Source of the DNA: Nitratireductor soli
GTDB taxonomy: Bacteria; Pseudomonadota; Alphaproteobacteria; Rhizobiales; Rhizobiaceae
DNA length: 64,000 bases
Direction of reading: 5' to 3'
Assembly (NCBI RefSeq): GCF_001050155.1
Contig: NZ_LFVY01000003.1
Span: forward strand, 267,483 to 331,482
In this document: one piece after another, positions 34,686 through 44,121 of the stretch
Layout of the letters: every line of letters begins with the position of its first letter
Position numbering within the stretch: position 1 is the stretch's first letter
The notes under the pieces: model-generated
The model's database searches: none
What the model saw: only the letters and a program-made list of their open reading frames with translations
Told to the model about the DNA's origin: nothing
Program-made: the position numbers and the translations under genes

Positions 34686-35666
34686 TCAGACGGCGTCGAG
34701 TGTTGCGGGGTTGATGCCACGGGTGCTGGGCATCTCGGCATGCGCTGCGCCGCGGATCGCCGCCAGCGCCTGCTTCATGAACAGTTCCGCGGCGGGGGAA
34801 AGCACCCGCCCACGGCGGCGGATGAGATAGATCGTGCGCGTCATGTCCGGCTTGCGCAGCGCGCGGACCGCCAGCTGGCGGCGAATGTCACGCGGCAGGA
34901 TGACCGGGGCAACCGCCGTGACGCCGATCCCCTCACGCACCATCGCGGCGACGATGTCGGCCTTGTTGGTGCGATAGCGCGTGTCCATCAGCGTGTCGGA
35001 GAGCGCCGGCACTTTCTCCAGCACGGCGCGGATGCAATCGTCATTGCCGGCGTGAATGAAAATGCTGCCTTTCAGATCCGCCCAGCACACCGGATCGGGC
35101 TTCTTCGCCAGGGGATGATCCGGCGGACAGACGAGCGCCACCGGTTGCGACACAACCTTCTGATGGCTGATGTCGGCATCGGGCAGAATCTGGCCGACAA
35201 AGCCGAAATCGATCTCCTTGGCCGCGACGCGGCGATGGATGCCGTGCGAATTCTCGCTGATCACCTCGACATTGATGCCCGGATAATCGCGGGAGAACTG
35301 GGCAACGATGGCCGGCAGCCACTCGGCGGAGACGGACGGCAAGGCGGCGACGCCCACCCGCCCGCGGCGAAAGTTCACCATCGCCTGCATGTCGGCGACG
35401 GCGGCCTGGAAATCGCGCAGGAGCCGCCTGGCCGTTGGAAAGAACTCGACGCCCGCCTCGGTCAGCGTCACGCGCCTTGTGGTGCGATGGAAAAGCGCCA
35501 GGCCGACATTGTCCTCAAGCTGGCGGACGGAAACGGTGAGCGCCGACTGCGAAATGGAAAGCGTGTTTGCCGCGCGGGTGAAACTGCCCAGCTCGGCGAC
35601 CGAAACGAATGCCCTGATGTGGCGCAGATTGATGTTCGTTCGCTGCTCCAAGGTCTCGCTTTCCAC
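34686..35666 (-). CDS. LysR family transcriptional regulator
   Basis: A 326-residue LysR protein: helix-turn-helix at about residues 12-72 (HIRAFVSVAELGSFTRAANT) and a substrate-binding domain from about 95 onward. The likely start is GTG at 35666. It is last in a minus-strand run with RidA, an ABM-type protein and an NMT1-type transporter. Unusually for a LysR, it is not divergent from its likely targets. Confidence 0.9.
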   Translation of the reverse strand: MESETLEQRTNINLRHIRAFVSVAELGSFTRAANTLSISQSALTVSVRQLEDNVGLALFHRTTRRVTLTEAGVEFFPTARRLLRDFQAAVADMQAMVNFRRGRVGVAALPSVSAEWLPAIVAQFSRDYPGINVEVISENSHGIHRRVAAKEIDFGFVGQILPDADISHQKVVSQPVALVCPPDHPLAKKPDPVCWADLKGSIFIHAGNDDCIRAVLEKVPALSDTLMDTRYRTNKADIVAAMVREGIGVTAVAPVILPRDIRRQLAVRALRKPDMTRTIYLIRRRGRVLSPAAELFMKQALAAIRGAAHAEMPSTRGINPATLDAV

Positions 35667-35763
35667 GCCCCGTTTTCCGCCGCCTGACGGGCGCTCGATC
35701 GAATGCCCGTCGCTGGCTCGAAGCGTACCATCGGCCGGAGGATCGGTCCTGGCGTTGCGCGCG

Positions 35764-36114
35764 TCAATCCTTGACGATGGCCTGGGCGACGATTTCGATC
35801 AGGATGCCCGGCCCGAGATCGGCGACGCCGAGCGTTGCGCGCGCGGGCAGCGCCCCGGCGTCGAAGAAGGCGAGCCACGCCTTGTTCATCGCGTCCTTCA
35901 AGGTCATGTCCGTGATGTATACCGTCGTGTGCAGCACGTGATTGCGGTCGGAGCCATGCGCCAGAAGAAGCGCATCGATGCGGGCCAATGCGGCGGCGGT
36001 CTGGGTTTCCATATCATCGGCCGGCTTGCCGCCGGTGACGCCGGCCAGCAACAAAGTTCCATTGTGCTCGACGATGCGATGAAAGGTCGGGGTCGGATCG
36101 GCCCGTTTGATCAT
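35764..36114 (-). CDS. RidA family protein
   Basis: A 116-residue RidA/YjgF/UK114 protein. Family members hydrolyse reactive enamines and imines released by PLP enzymes; others act in ring-cleavage pathways. The active-site arginine in LPARATLGV and the following acidic IEIVAQA strand are present. It is encoded with a transporter and an ABM-fold protein, so a pathway-specific deaminase role is possible. Confidence 0.85.
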   Translation of the reverse strand: MIKRADPTPTFHRIVEHNGTLLLAGVTGGKPADDMETQTAAALARIDALLLAHGSDRNHVLHTTVYITDMTLKDAMNKAWLAFFDAGALPARATLGVADLGPGILIEIVAQAIVKD

Positions 36115-36155
36115 GATGGGTTACACTCCGTGGGTTTGATGCGGTGGGGTTGAGA

Positions 36156-36521
36156 TCACGCGTCCTGAAGCCGCGCCGGGGCCTGGGTCCAGCCATCGAC
36201 GGCAAAAGTGTTAAGCTTCAGGACACGCTTGCGCGAGAGCAACGCATCGATGTCCTCATGCACCTTGGAATGGCCCGGCTTCATGCGGTGCCTGTCGATG
36301 CAGGACTGGTCGCGCCACAGCTCGGTCAGGACGTAGGATCCATCCTCGCCGGAAACCGGCTGGCACAGTTCCATGCGCTCGCAGCCATCGTCCTTGATGG
36401 TGTCGATGCAGCTTTCGGCCATCAATTTCATGAACAGCGGACGGTTTTCCTCCACCACCTCGTATTCGATGATCAGGACGATCTGCGGGGTCAGTTCAGT
36501 CGATGTCACTTCAGTCTCCAT
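36156..36521 (-). CDS. Antibiotic biosynthesis monooxygenase (ABM) fold protein
   Basis: A 121-residue protein of the dimeric alpha-beta barrel ABM family (YgiN-like), which includes quinol monooxygenases and heme-independent oxygenases. Seen here: IEYEVVEENRPLFMKLM, DGCERMELCQ and YVLTELWRDQ, typical strand-helix pieces. The ATG at 36521 was chosen because the longer frame runs into the preceding binding-protein gene. The substrate is unknown. Confidence 0.75.
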   Translation of the reverse strand: METEVTSTELTPQIVLIIEYEVVEENRPLFMKLMAESCIDTIKDDGCERMELCQPVSGEDGSYVLTELWRDQSCIDRHRMKPGHSKVHEDIDALLSRKRVLKLNTFAVDGWTQAPARLQDA

Positions 36522-36589
36522 TTTTGGTTGAACAAAGCGGAACCGGCGCGGCGCGCCAGTGCAGGCCGGTTCCATAAAAGTCCGGGTTC

Positions 36590-37642
36590 TCAGTCGGCGT
36601 TCAGGCTCTTGACTACCCTGGCGGCGTAGTCGTTGGTCCATGCGGCGGCTACATGTTCCGGCAGGACCGGGTCGGCATTCTCGACCTTGGCCGCGAGCTC
36701 GTTGACGCGATCGACCATCTCGCCGGAAATCTCGATGGATTCCGGGAAGGCGCTCGCATAATCGGCCCAGGCATCGGCGTAGAGGGCGTCGTCGATCTTG
36801 GCATGATATTTGGCATGCACCTTGTCGCGCACCACATCGGCCAGCGCCGGATCGCGGATCGCCTTGTGCGCCTTCTGCATGGCGCGCAGGAAGCGCGCGG
36901 TCTGGTCCTCGTGCTCCCTGATCCAGCTCTCGCGGCCGGTATAGGTGAGGTAGAGGAAACCGTTATAGGCCGGCACCTGGCCGCCCGACATGTGGAACAG
37001 CATGACGCCGTCAAACTCGCGGATCGCCTGGACGGCGACGGGAGAGGAATGGGTGATGGCATCGACGCGGCGACGGGCAAAGGCAGCGAGCGTCGTGTCG
37101 CCGACGCCAAGCACGGTCAACGTCATGTCGCGTTCGGCATCGACACCGGCCTCACCAGCCAGAAAGCGTACCAGCTGCGCACTGCCACCGGCGGCCGAGG
37201 CAACGGCGATGGTGATGCCGTCCAGCGCCTTCAGACGTTCCTCGTAGGTGCTGTCCTTGGTGAGGCCCGCCTTCTCGAACCACTCGCGCGTGGCGACGAT
37301 GTTGGAGGCGTGCTGATCCATCGCCGCGCCGACCATGGTCATGTCGGTGCCGCCGGCCCGGCCGCGCAGGATCGAGACGGACGAGGAGACGCTGAACTCA
37401 ACTTCACCGCTGACCAGCGCCGCATAGACCTTGGTGGCACCGCCGAGGATCGTCAGATCGACATCGAGGCCCTCCTCCTCGTAGTAGCCCATAACATCGG
37501 CGACGAAGGCGGGGACGAACAAGAGCCCGTCACTGGACAGTCCGACCCTGAGCTTGTCATTGGCCAGCGCCGGGCTGGCGCACAGGGCCAGCGCGCCGGC
37601 CAAGACCCCCGCGACGGCTAAACGTATCCTATTGTAATCCAT
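36590..37642 (-). CDS. NMT1/SsuA-type ABC transporter substrate-binding protein
   Basis: A 350-residue periplasmic protein with a Sec signal (LAVAGVLAGALALCASPALA). It is of the NMT1/THI5-like class that binds sulfonates, nitrate, pyrimidine precursors or aromatic acids: LFVPAFVADVMGYYEEEGLDV at the mature N-terminus and TDMTMVGAA in the ligand cleft. It forms a transporter with the next two genes. Confidence 0.88.
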   Translation of the reverse strand: MDYNRIRLAVAGVLAGALALCASPALANDKLRVGLSSDGLLFVPAFVADVMGYYEEEGLDVDLTILGGATKVYAALVSGEVEFSVSSSVSILRGRAGGTDMTMVGAAMDQHASNIVATREWFEKAGLTKDSTYEERLKALDGITIAVASAAGGSAQLVRFLAGEAGVDAERDMTLTVLGVGDTTLAAFARRRVDAITHSSPVAVQAIREFDGVMLFHMSGGQVPAYNGFLYLTYTGRESWIREHEDQTARFLRAMQKAHKAIRDPALADVVRDKVHAKYHAKIDDALYADAWADYASAFPESIEISGEMVDRVNELAAKVENADPVLPEHVAAAWTNDYAARVVKSLNAD

Positions 37643-37680
37643 TGATTTTCCTCCCGATTGCGTTCCTGTCCCGCCTGTCT

Positions 37681-38553
37681 TCAGACCGCGCTTTCATGGC
37701 CCTGTTCCAGGGATTTCCACGGCATCAGCCGGCGTTCGAGCACCCTGACGGCCGTGTTGAAGACCACAGCCAGCGCCATGATCGCCACCAGCGCGGCGAA
37801 CACGCCGGCGGTGTCGAATTCACCCTGGGCGCGCACCAGGAGCGCGCCCAATCCTTTGTTGGAAGCCATCAGCTCGCCGACGATGGCGCCGATGAGCGAA
37901 TAGGGGACAGATATCCGCAGGCCCGCAAAGACCCAGGTGATCGCCGAGGGCAGCACCACACGGCGCAGAACCTGCATTTCGTTGGCGCCCATCAGATAAA
38001 GGATCGAGATCAGCTCGCGGCTGACATTGCGCACGCCGGTATAGGTGTTGAGGAACACCAGAAAGAAGACGATCGTCGCCGTGAAGGTGATCTTCATGTC
38101 GATGCCGATGCCGATCCACAGGATGAACAGCGGCGCCAGCGCCACTTTCGGCAGGCTGTAGAAGGTGGTGATGATGGGATCGAGCAGCTTGGCCAGGAAC
38201 GGCCGCCGGCCGAGAATGGTGCCGACGACGATGCCGAAGATGCTGCCGAGCAGCAGGCCGGCGCAGGCCTCTGTCGCTGTGATGCCCATGTGATAGAAGA
38301 TGTCGCCGCTCCAGATCCAGCCGCCGAGACGGCGGAAGATGGCGCTTGGCGCGGAGATGAAGAAGGGGGCGATCAACCGCCCGGAGACAATCTCCCACAG
38401 GGCAAAGAAGCCGCCCACCATGAGAACCCGGATGACGTTGAGCTTGATCCTCTCGCGAATGCGCGCGCGGCGCGCCTTGTCCATGCGCCGCTTGCGGTCC
38501 TGCGCAACCATCTCGTCGCTCGCCGGCACATAGCCGATATCGGCATTGCTCAT
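37681..38553 (-). CDS. ABC transporter permease (SsuC/TauC-like)
   Basis: A 290-residue permease with about six hydrophobic helices and the EAA-like loop in LMGANEMQVLRRVVLPSA near residue 185. A basic N-terminus precedes the first helix. Its ATG overlaps the stop of the ATPase gene (ATGA). Confidence 0.9.
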   Translation of the reverse strand: MSNADIGYVPASDEMVAQDRKRRMDKARRARIRERIKLNVIRVLMVGGFFALWEIVSGRLIAPFFISAPSAIFRRLGGWIWSGDIFYHMGITATEACAGLLLGSIFGIVVGTILGRRPFLAKLLDPIITTFYSLPKVALAPLFILWIGIGIDMKITFTATIVFFLVFLNTYTGVRNVSRELISILYLMGANEMQVLRRVVLPSAITWVFAGLRISVPYSLIGAIVGELMASNKGLGALLVRAQGEFDTAGVFAALVAIMALAVVFNTAVRVLERRLMPWKSLEQGHESAV

Positions 38554-39377
38554 GATGCCTCTCCCCTGGTTTCGTTCAGCGTGGGCATGATGAGATCCCA
38601 GAGCTCGGCGGTCATTTTCGTGTAGAGCGGGTCGTGGCGCAGCGCCGTCAGGTTGCGGTCGCGCGGCAGCGGCGTGTCGGCGATGTGGCGGATGTGCCCG
38701 GGCCGCGGCGAGAACACCACCGAACGGTCCGACAGGGCGACCGCCTCGTCGAGATCATGCGTGACAAAAAGGATCGTCTTGTTCAGCGAGCGGCTGATGC
38801 GCAGGAGTTCGATCTGCATGTTGAGCCGCAACTGGGCGTCGAGTGCTGCAAACGGCTCGTCGAGCAGCAGCGTTTCGGGATCATAGGCCAGGAGCCGCGC
38901 CAGCGCGGTGCGCTTGCGCATGCCGCCGGACAGTTGCGAAGGGTAGGACCGCTCGAAACCCTGCAGGCCGACCAGATCGATCAATTGCTCGACCCGCGCC
39001 TCGCGTGCCCCCTTCGCAAGGCCCCGGATTTCGAGCGGAGTGGAAATGTTGCCGACCACGTCGCGCCACGGCAGGAGATGGTCGTTCTGCGTCATGTAGC
39101 CGGTCTTCAGATTGTAACCGTCGACGCGCTTGCCAGCGTAATAGACTTCGCCATTGGTCGGGTGAAACAGGCCGGCCGCCATGTTGAGCAAGGTCGACTT
39201 GCCGCAGCCCGACGGCCCGACCAGCACGACAAACTCGCCCTTGGCGACACTCAGATTCACATTCTCCACCGCACGCACGGTACGGTCGGACAATTCGAAC
39301 GATTTTGAAACATTCTCGAAGCGGATCAGCTCATGACCAGTGTCATGCGCCGACCCGGCGGGCTGCAAAGAAACCAA
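38550..39377 (-). CDS. ABC transporter ATP-binding protein (SsuB/TauB-like)
   Basis: An ATPase of about 275 residues. A TTG start at 39377 is preferred because GGGAGG lies seven bases upstream and the N-terminal extension of the longer frame is unrelated. Walker A is GPSGCGKST, signature LSGGMRKR and Walker B LLLDEPFAALD. It is the first gene of the operon that includes the permease, binding protein, ABM, RidA and LysR genes. Confidence 0.88.
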   Translation of the reverse strand: MVSLQPAGSAHDTGHELIRFENVSKSFELSDRTVRAVENVNLSVAKGEFVVLVGPSGCGKSTLLNMAAGLFHPTNGEVYYAGKRVDGYNLKTGYMTQNDHLLPWRDVVGNISTPLEIRGLAKGAREARVEQLIDLVGLQGFERSYPSQLSGGMRKRTALARLLAYDPETLLLDEPFAALDAQLRLNMQIELLRISRSLNKTILFVTHDLDEAVALSDRSVVFSPRPGHIRHIADTPLPRDRNLTALRHDPLYTKMTAELWDLIMPTLNETRGEAS

Positions 39378-39630
39378 CGCTATTCCTCCCTCATCGGCGC
39401 TCCGGACAGGAACCCTGTCGCGGCGCCGGTTTGTCGAGAACGGGCTCGACGGGAGGAAGTCTACGGACAGCCGGCCCGATAAGACAAATACATTCTGGAT
39501 GGAAATTGATAACCAAAACGGGACAATCGCGCAGCGCGGAAAACCCAAGTCAACGGATTGCTTCTTTTAGTTTTTCCTCGCGCGAATGCCCCGTTGTCAC
39601 GGCCTAAACCTTCAGAACCGCTACCGAAGC

Positions 39631-40306
39631 GGTTCTGTCGCAAAATATTCGGTAAGCTTGCGGAGGCATGAAGGCTCTTCATTTTCCTAAGAGCTAGTCA
39701 TGTTCAAAGGGTGCCATTTCGACCAATCTGTCATCCTGCTGTGCGTACGCTGGTACCTTGCCTACAATCTCAGTCTTCGTGACCTGGAAGAGATGATGGC
39801 CGAGCGCGGTCTGAGTGTCGATCACTCCACCGTGCACCGCTGGGTCGTTCACCTTTCGCCGCAACCGCTGGAGCGCTTCAACCGGCGCAAGCAAACGTCA
39901 CTGACAGGTGGTATATGGATGAGACTACATAAAAAGGTCCGCGGACGATGGACGTATCTCTATCGCGCTATCGACAGCGTTGGCGACACGGTGGAGTTCT
40001 TCTTCAGCGAAAACCGTGACCTATTGGCAGCGAAGCGCTTCTTTCGTCAGGCTCTTGCACTTCATGGTCGTCCGGATCGCATTGTCATCGACGGTAGCCA
40101 AACCAATCGCGAGGCGATCCTCGCTTGTGATGCGGAAAACCGTCTGGGCGATCGATCACGGCGGCCGCAGAAGCCGATGCGCAAACGACAGGCGAGGGAT
40201 GCCTATAATCCAAGCCCTTCGATCGCCGCACAGTTCGCAATCCTCGCAGCCTGCTAGATAGGCCAAAACCCCTTTCACGCCCTACCTCAGAGTTTGCGAC
40301 AGAACC
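39631..40306 (+). mobile_element. IS6-family insertion sequence, internally deleted
   Basis: Perfect 14-base ends GGTTCTGTCGCAAA (39631-39644) and TTTGCGACAGAACC (40293-40306) enclose only 676 bases, about 145 less than the intact relative at 24023-24844. No 8-base target duplication is seen. The left end adjoins an inverted repeat (CAGAACCGCT at 39613-39622 with AGCGGTTCTG at 39628-39637). Confidence 0.9.
39700..40257 (+). pseudogene. IS6-family transposase, defective
   Basis: A 185-residue frame similar to the 232-residue transposase at 24077-24775. Two defects are visible. The region of the first catalytic Asp reads MRLHKKV instead of HLDETYVK, explained by compensating small indels. About 46 residues including the NRIEQDH motif with the catalytic Glu are deleted between SRRPQKPMR and KRQARDAYN. 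The element could move only with help from another copy. Confidence 0.9.
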
Positions 40307-40577
40307 TCTGAATATGCCGTGATTTCGATTTTTCTGCTGGTCGAAGTCTATGACCTTCAACCACCCATCGAAAGGACGCTGCGGCATTGTGGATCCCGGC
40401 TGCGGCCATCGGCAGGGCTGCGATCGGCAAAGGCAGGATCACCTGCGCTGTCTTGCCGGACGGAGCGACGATGGTCGTCCCGTTTCCCCACTACGAGGTA
40501 GCTACCAACGTCACAGCAGCCGTTCTCTTCACCGCAGGTATCACTTGGTAGTCTGATTGAATCTCGACTCTTCACTG
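40307..40577 (+). other. Noncoding region with a possible coding remnant
   Basis: One plus-strand frame (about 40376-40555) reads as a plausible C-terminal protein end (TCAVLPDGATMVVPFPHYE), ending at TAG, but has no start. It may be the end of a gene cut by the IS. The rest holds nothing I recognise. Confidence 0.35.
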
Positions 40578-42278
40578 TCAGTCCGGCCGCACACGCACGT
40601 CGAGGACCGCCTGCCGGCGCTCATCGCGTATGACGGCGACGGCTTCGGCAAGCGCCGCCGGCAGATCCTCAGCCTCCCCGACCGCGCGTGTCCAGGCGCG
40701 CGAACCGGCTGCGATGGCGCCATAGTCGGGTGACGGCGACAGGCTCGACAGCGGCGTCTGATTGGCACGCGAGGCGAAACCTTCAGGATAGACTTCCAGC
40801 GTCGACAGCCGCACGGCGTCCCAGGCGCCGTTGTTGAGGATCACCGTCAGCAGCGTTAGGCCATGCGCCTCGGCCACCTGGTGGCAGGCAACGGGATTGG
40901 CGAACATGTAGGAGCCGTCGCCGACGACGCAAACGACGAGCCGTTCACGGTCAGCGAGTTGCGCGCCTAGTGCTGCCGGCAGCGCCCAGCCGAGGCCGCC
41001 GGCCGGCGTGTTGCCGAAGAAGCGGTTGCCGGATTTCAGCGTGTAGAACGGCGACGGCGCGCCGCGCTCGTTGAAGACGATGCCGTCGTCGCCGAGGATT
41101 TCGGAGACACAGTGGGCGACCCAAGCCTTGCTGGCGGCGCCACGACTTCCCGATTCCGCCGCCTTCGCCACCTTGGCCCGATAGGCCTGGTGACGGGCAA
41201 GGGCTGCGTCGCGCCGTGTCGCGGCGGCTGGCGCATGCGCCTCCAGCGCGGCATCGAGGGCGGCCAAGGTGCGGGCGGTGTTGCCGGTGATGGCCAGTGA
41301 CACGCGATAGGAACGCACCGGCATGCGGGCAAACAGCGGGTCGGGACCGATGTGGATCACATGAGCATCGGCCGCCGGCTGGGCGTCGTTCTCGATCCAG
41401 GCGACCGGTGCATCGACGACGAGAACTGCATCCGCGGCGGGCAGAAGTTCCGCCAGATTGGGTCCGACGAGCATCGGATGATCGCTCGGCATGACATTGC
41501 GCGTGGCGAACACCTCGCTGACGGCGATGCCGTGCCGCTCCGCCAGGGCGCCGAGCAGGGCTGCCATTTTGCCGGCGGGATCGCCGCGCTGGCAGACGAT
41601 CAGCGGGTTGTTCGCCGCGGCCAGCCAGGCCGCCGCCTGTTCGATGGCCTGCGGGTCGGGAGCGGCGGGCGTTGCGGCCACTTGGATCGGCGTGCGCGCT
41701 TCGCCAAGCGCCGGCGCCGGCTCGCAGAGTGGCTCGCGCGGCAGGCTCAGATAGACGGCTCCCACCGGCTCCGACATCGCGATGGCATGGCCGCGCGACA
41801 CCAGATTGGCAGCGTTCTCGGCATAGCGCAGCTCGTAATCCCATTTGACCAGCTCACGCACCATGCCGCTCTGGTCGAACTGTTCCTGCCCGTACTGGAT
41901 CGGCGTGCGGCGCGCGCCCGGCCGGTCGTGCTCGGTCAGCGGCGTGCGGCCGGACATCATGATCAGCGGCACATCGTCGGCATGGGCGTTGATCAGCCCC
42001 ATGACGGCATTGGCCAGCCCGACATTGACATGCACCATGGCTGCCTGCGGCCGTCCGGTGACAAGATAATAGCCGTGCGCCATAGCCACCAACGCCGCCT
42101 CATGCGGGACGATGACCGGCTTTGGCGCGATTGTTCCTTCTTCGCCGCGCCGGGCATAGCTCTCGATGATCGGCGCGAAATCGCTGCCGGCATTGGCGAA
42201 CAGATAGTCGACGCCATTGGCCTTCAGACTGAACAGCACCGCGTCGGCGCCTGTGGGATTTTCTATTGTATCGGTCAT
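40578..42278 (-). CDS. TPP-dependent enzyme, acetolactate synthase-like large subunit
   Basis: A 566-residue thiamine diphosphate enzyme. The N-terminal domain holds the activating Glu60 in VPHEAALVA. The cofactor motif runs from about residue 452 (VGDGSYMF) to NNGAWDAVR. FAD-binding residues needed by true acetolactate synthases cannot be confirmed, and no small subunit is nearby, so a benzoylformate decarboxylase- or oxalyl-CoA decarboxylase-like reaction is equally possible. It lies at the end of the TRAP transporter-lig gene operon, 30 bases after dctM, so a 2-oxo acid from the same pathway is the likely substrate. Confidence 0.8.
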   Translation of the reverse strand: MTDTIENPTGADAVLFSLKANGVDYLFANAGSDFAPIIESYARRGEEGTIAPKPVIVPHEAALVAMAHGYYLVTGRPQAAMVHVNVGLANAVMGLINAHADDVPLIMMSGRTPLTEHDRPGARRTPIQYGQEQFDQSGMVRELVKWDYELRYAENAANLVSRGHAIAMSEPVGAVYLSLPREPLCEPAPALGEARTPIQVAATPAAPDPQAIEQAAAWLAAANNPLIVCQRGDPAGKMAALLGALAERHGIAVSEVFATRNVMPSDHPMLVGPNLAELLPAADAVLVVDAPVAWIENDAQPAADAHVIHIGPDPLFARMPVRSYRVSLAITGNTARTLAALDAALEAHAPAAATRRDAALARHQAYRAKVAKAAESGSRGAASKAWVAHCVSEILGDDGIVFNERGAPSPFYTLKSGNRFFGNTPAGGLGWALPAALGAQLADRERLVVCVVGDGSYMFANPVACHQVAEAHGLTLLTVILNNGAWDAVRLSTLEVYPEGFASRANQTPLSSLSPSPDYGAIAAGSRAWTRAVGEAEDLPAALAEAVAVIRDERRQAVLDVRVRPD

Positions 42279-42308
42279 GATCGATTCTTTGATTGCGCGA
42301 AGACCGCG

Positions 42309-43616
42309 CTAATGCCCCATCATCGTCTGCGGGATGTAGAGGGCGATGGCGGGAAACAGGATCAGCAGCCCCGTGCACACCGCCATGGCGATCCAGAACG
42401 GGATGACGCCGCGGAACACCGTCGACAGCGGCACGTTGTCGGCAATGCTGGCGACGACGAACACGTTGAGGCCGACCGGCGGCGAGATCAGTCCCATCTC
42501 GAGCACGATCACGGCGATGACGCCGAACCAGATCGGATCGAAGCCGGCAGCAACGATGGCCGGGAAGACGATCGGCAGCGTGATGACCAGCAGCGACAGG
42601 CCTTCGAGAAATGTGCCCAGCACGATGTAGGCGAGCAGGATCAGGAAAAGCACGCCATAGGGACCGACATCGAGGACGGTCAGGCCCTGGCTGATGAAGT
42701 TCGGCAGGTCGCTGAGTGCCAGGAACGGGGCGAAGATGTTGGCGCCGACGAGGATCAGGAACACCATGGAGGTGGTGCGCACCGTCTGCATCAGCACGTC
42801 CCTCCACTGCGACAGGCTGAGCCTGCCACGGAAGAACGAGACAAACAGTGTCAGCACCGCGCCGATGCCGGCGGCCTCGGCGGGCGTGAAAAAGCCGAGA
42901 TAGATGCCGCCGATGGTGATGACGATGATGCCGCCAATCAGCGAGGCGCGCAGCCCGGCGCGGATGCTCTCGCGCAGGGTGAACGGCTTGCCGGCCGGGC
43001 CGTCGGCTGGGCGGATCAGCGTGACGATGTAGATCGCCACGACGAACAGCGCGGTGAGCAGGATGCCTGGGAGGATGCCGGCCATGAACAGGCGGCCGAT
43101 CGACTGCTCGGTCAGCGTGGCGTAGATGATGAAGCCGGTCGACGGCGGGATCAGGATGCCGAGCGTGCCGGCGGCGGCGACCGATCCGGTCGCCAGCGCG
43201 TCCGAATAGGAAAAGCGCTTCATCTCCGGCAGGGCGACGCGGCCCATGGTGACGGCGGATGCGATCGACGAGCCGCTGAGCGCCGAGAAGCCGGCGCAGC
43301 CGACGACGGTTGCCGAGGCAAGGCCGCCGCGCAGCCGGCCGAACCAGGCGAAGGCCGCGTCATAGAGATCGCGGCTGAGGCCCGAGGCGCTGGCGATGTT
43401 GCCCATCAGGACGAACAGCGGGATGACGACGAGCTCGTACTGCGTGACCGTGGCGAAGGCTTCGGACGAGGCCATGTAGAACGCGGTGTTGACGCCGCTC
43501 AGCGCGGCAATGCCGGCAAAGCCGACCATGGCGATGGCGAGCGCCACCGGCACGCGCAGGATCAGGAGTACCGCCAGGCCGACAATGCCCAGCAGCCCGT
43601 AAAGCTCATTCGGCAT
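42309..43616 (-). CDS. TRAP transporter large permease (DctM-like)
   Basis: A 435-residue membrane protein of the DctM family with about twelve hydrophobic segments. LFVLMGNIASASGLSRDLYD, GSSIASAVTMG and IPPSTGFIIYATLTEQS are typical. It is the sodium-coupled transport subunit, working with DctQ and a DctP. Its start overlaps the DctQ gene by 11 bases. Confidence 0.93.
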   Translation of the reverse strand: MPNELYGLLGIVGLAVLLILRVPVALAIAMVGFAGIAALSGVNTAFYMASSEAFATVTQYELVVIPLFVLMGNIASASGLSRDLYDAAFAWFGRLRGGLASATVVGCAGFSALSGSSIASAVTMGRVALPEMKRFSYSDALATGSVAAAGTLGILIPPSTGFIIYATLTEQSIGRLFMAGILPGILLTALFVVAIYIVTLIRPADGPAGKPFTLRESIRAGLRASLIGGIIVITIGGIYLGFFTPAEAAGIGAVLTLFVSFFRGRLSLSQWRDVLMQTVRTTSMVFLILVGANIFAPFLALSDLPNFISQGLTVLDVGPYGVLFLILLAYIVLGTFLEGLSLLVITLPIVFPAIVAAGFDPIWFGVIAVIVLEMGLISPPVGLNVFVVASIADNVPLSTVFRGVIPFWIAMAVCTGLLILFPAIALYIPQTMMGH

Positions 43617-44115
43617 GGCCGTTCCCCGGTTTCAATTGCTTGGCTATGTCGAAGACAACGACCAGGGCATACAGGCCGAGGCCGAGCGACAGGGCGAAAT
43701 AGAACGGCGCGTGCGGCAGCGACAGGAGCATGGTGCGCTCGCCGAAATCGCCAGCCTCCATGCCGCCCATGAAGCTGCGCCAGGAAAGGATGGCGAGGAT
43801 CGCCAGGCTGATCAGGTCGGCCAAGAGCAACTGGCCGCGCCGCAGCCACGGCGGCAGGAAATTCTGCAACGCGTCGATGGCGATGTGGACGCCATGTGTC
43901 GCCCCGCTGGCGAAGCCGCTGGCGGCAACCACCGCCAGCGTCATGACCATGATGTCGCGCGCGCCGAAGATCGGCGCACCGAAGGTGCGCCCGACCACAT
44001 CGCAGAACACCAGCCCGGCCAGGAACAGGACCGCTATCCCGCCCAGGAGGCCGAACCCATCGGCCAGACGGTCGGCGACCGTCGGCCTGGTTTCCTTCGC
44101 ACGCATCATCGTCAT
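43606..44115 (-). CDS. TRAP transporter small permease (DctQ-like)
   Basis: A 169-residue membrane protein with four hydrophobic helices. LVFCDVVGRTFGAPIFGARD near residue 40 is the usual DctQ pattern. It stabilises the DctM channel and lies six bases downstream of the first dctP gene. Confidence 0.9.
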   Translation of the reverse strand: MTMMRAKETRPTVADRLADGFGLLGGIAVLFLAGLVFCDVVGRTFGAPIFGARDIMVMTLAVVAASGFASGATHGVHIAIDALQNFLPPWLRRGQLLLADLISLAILAILSWRSFMGGMEAGDFGERTMLLSLPHAPFYFALSLGLGLYALVVVFDIAKQLKPGNGHAE

Positions 44116-44121
44116 TGTTTC

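Noticed and set aside
41352..43772. An 806-codon plus-strand frame opposite the TPP enzyme and dctM
   Set aside because: It is an antisense shadow with low-complexity, charged composition and no ribosome site or motif.
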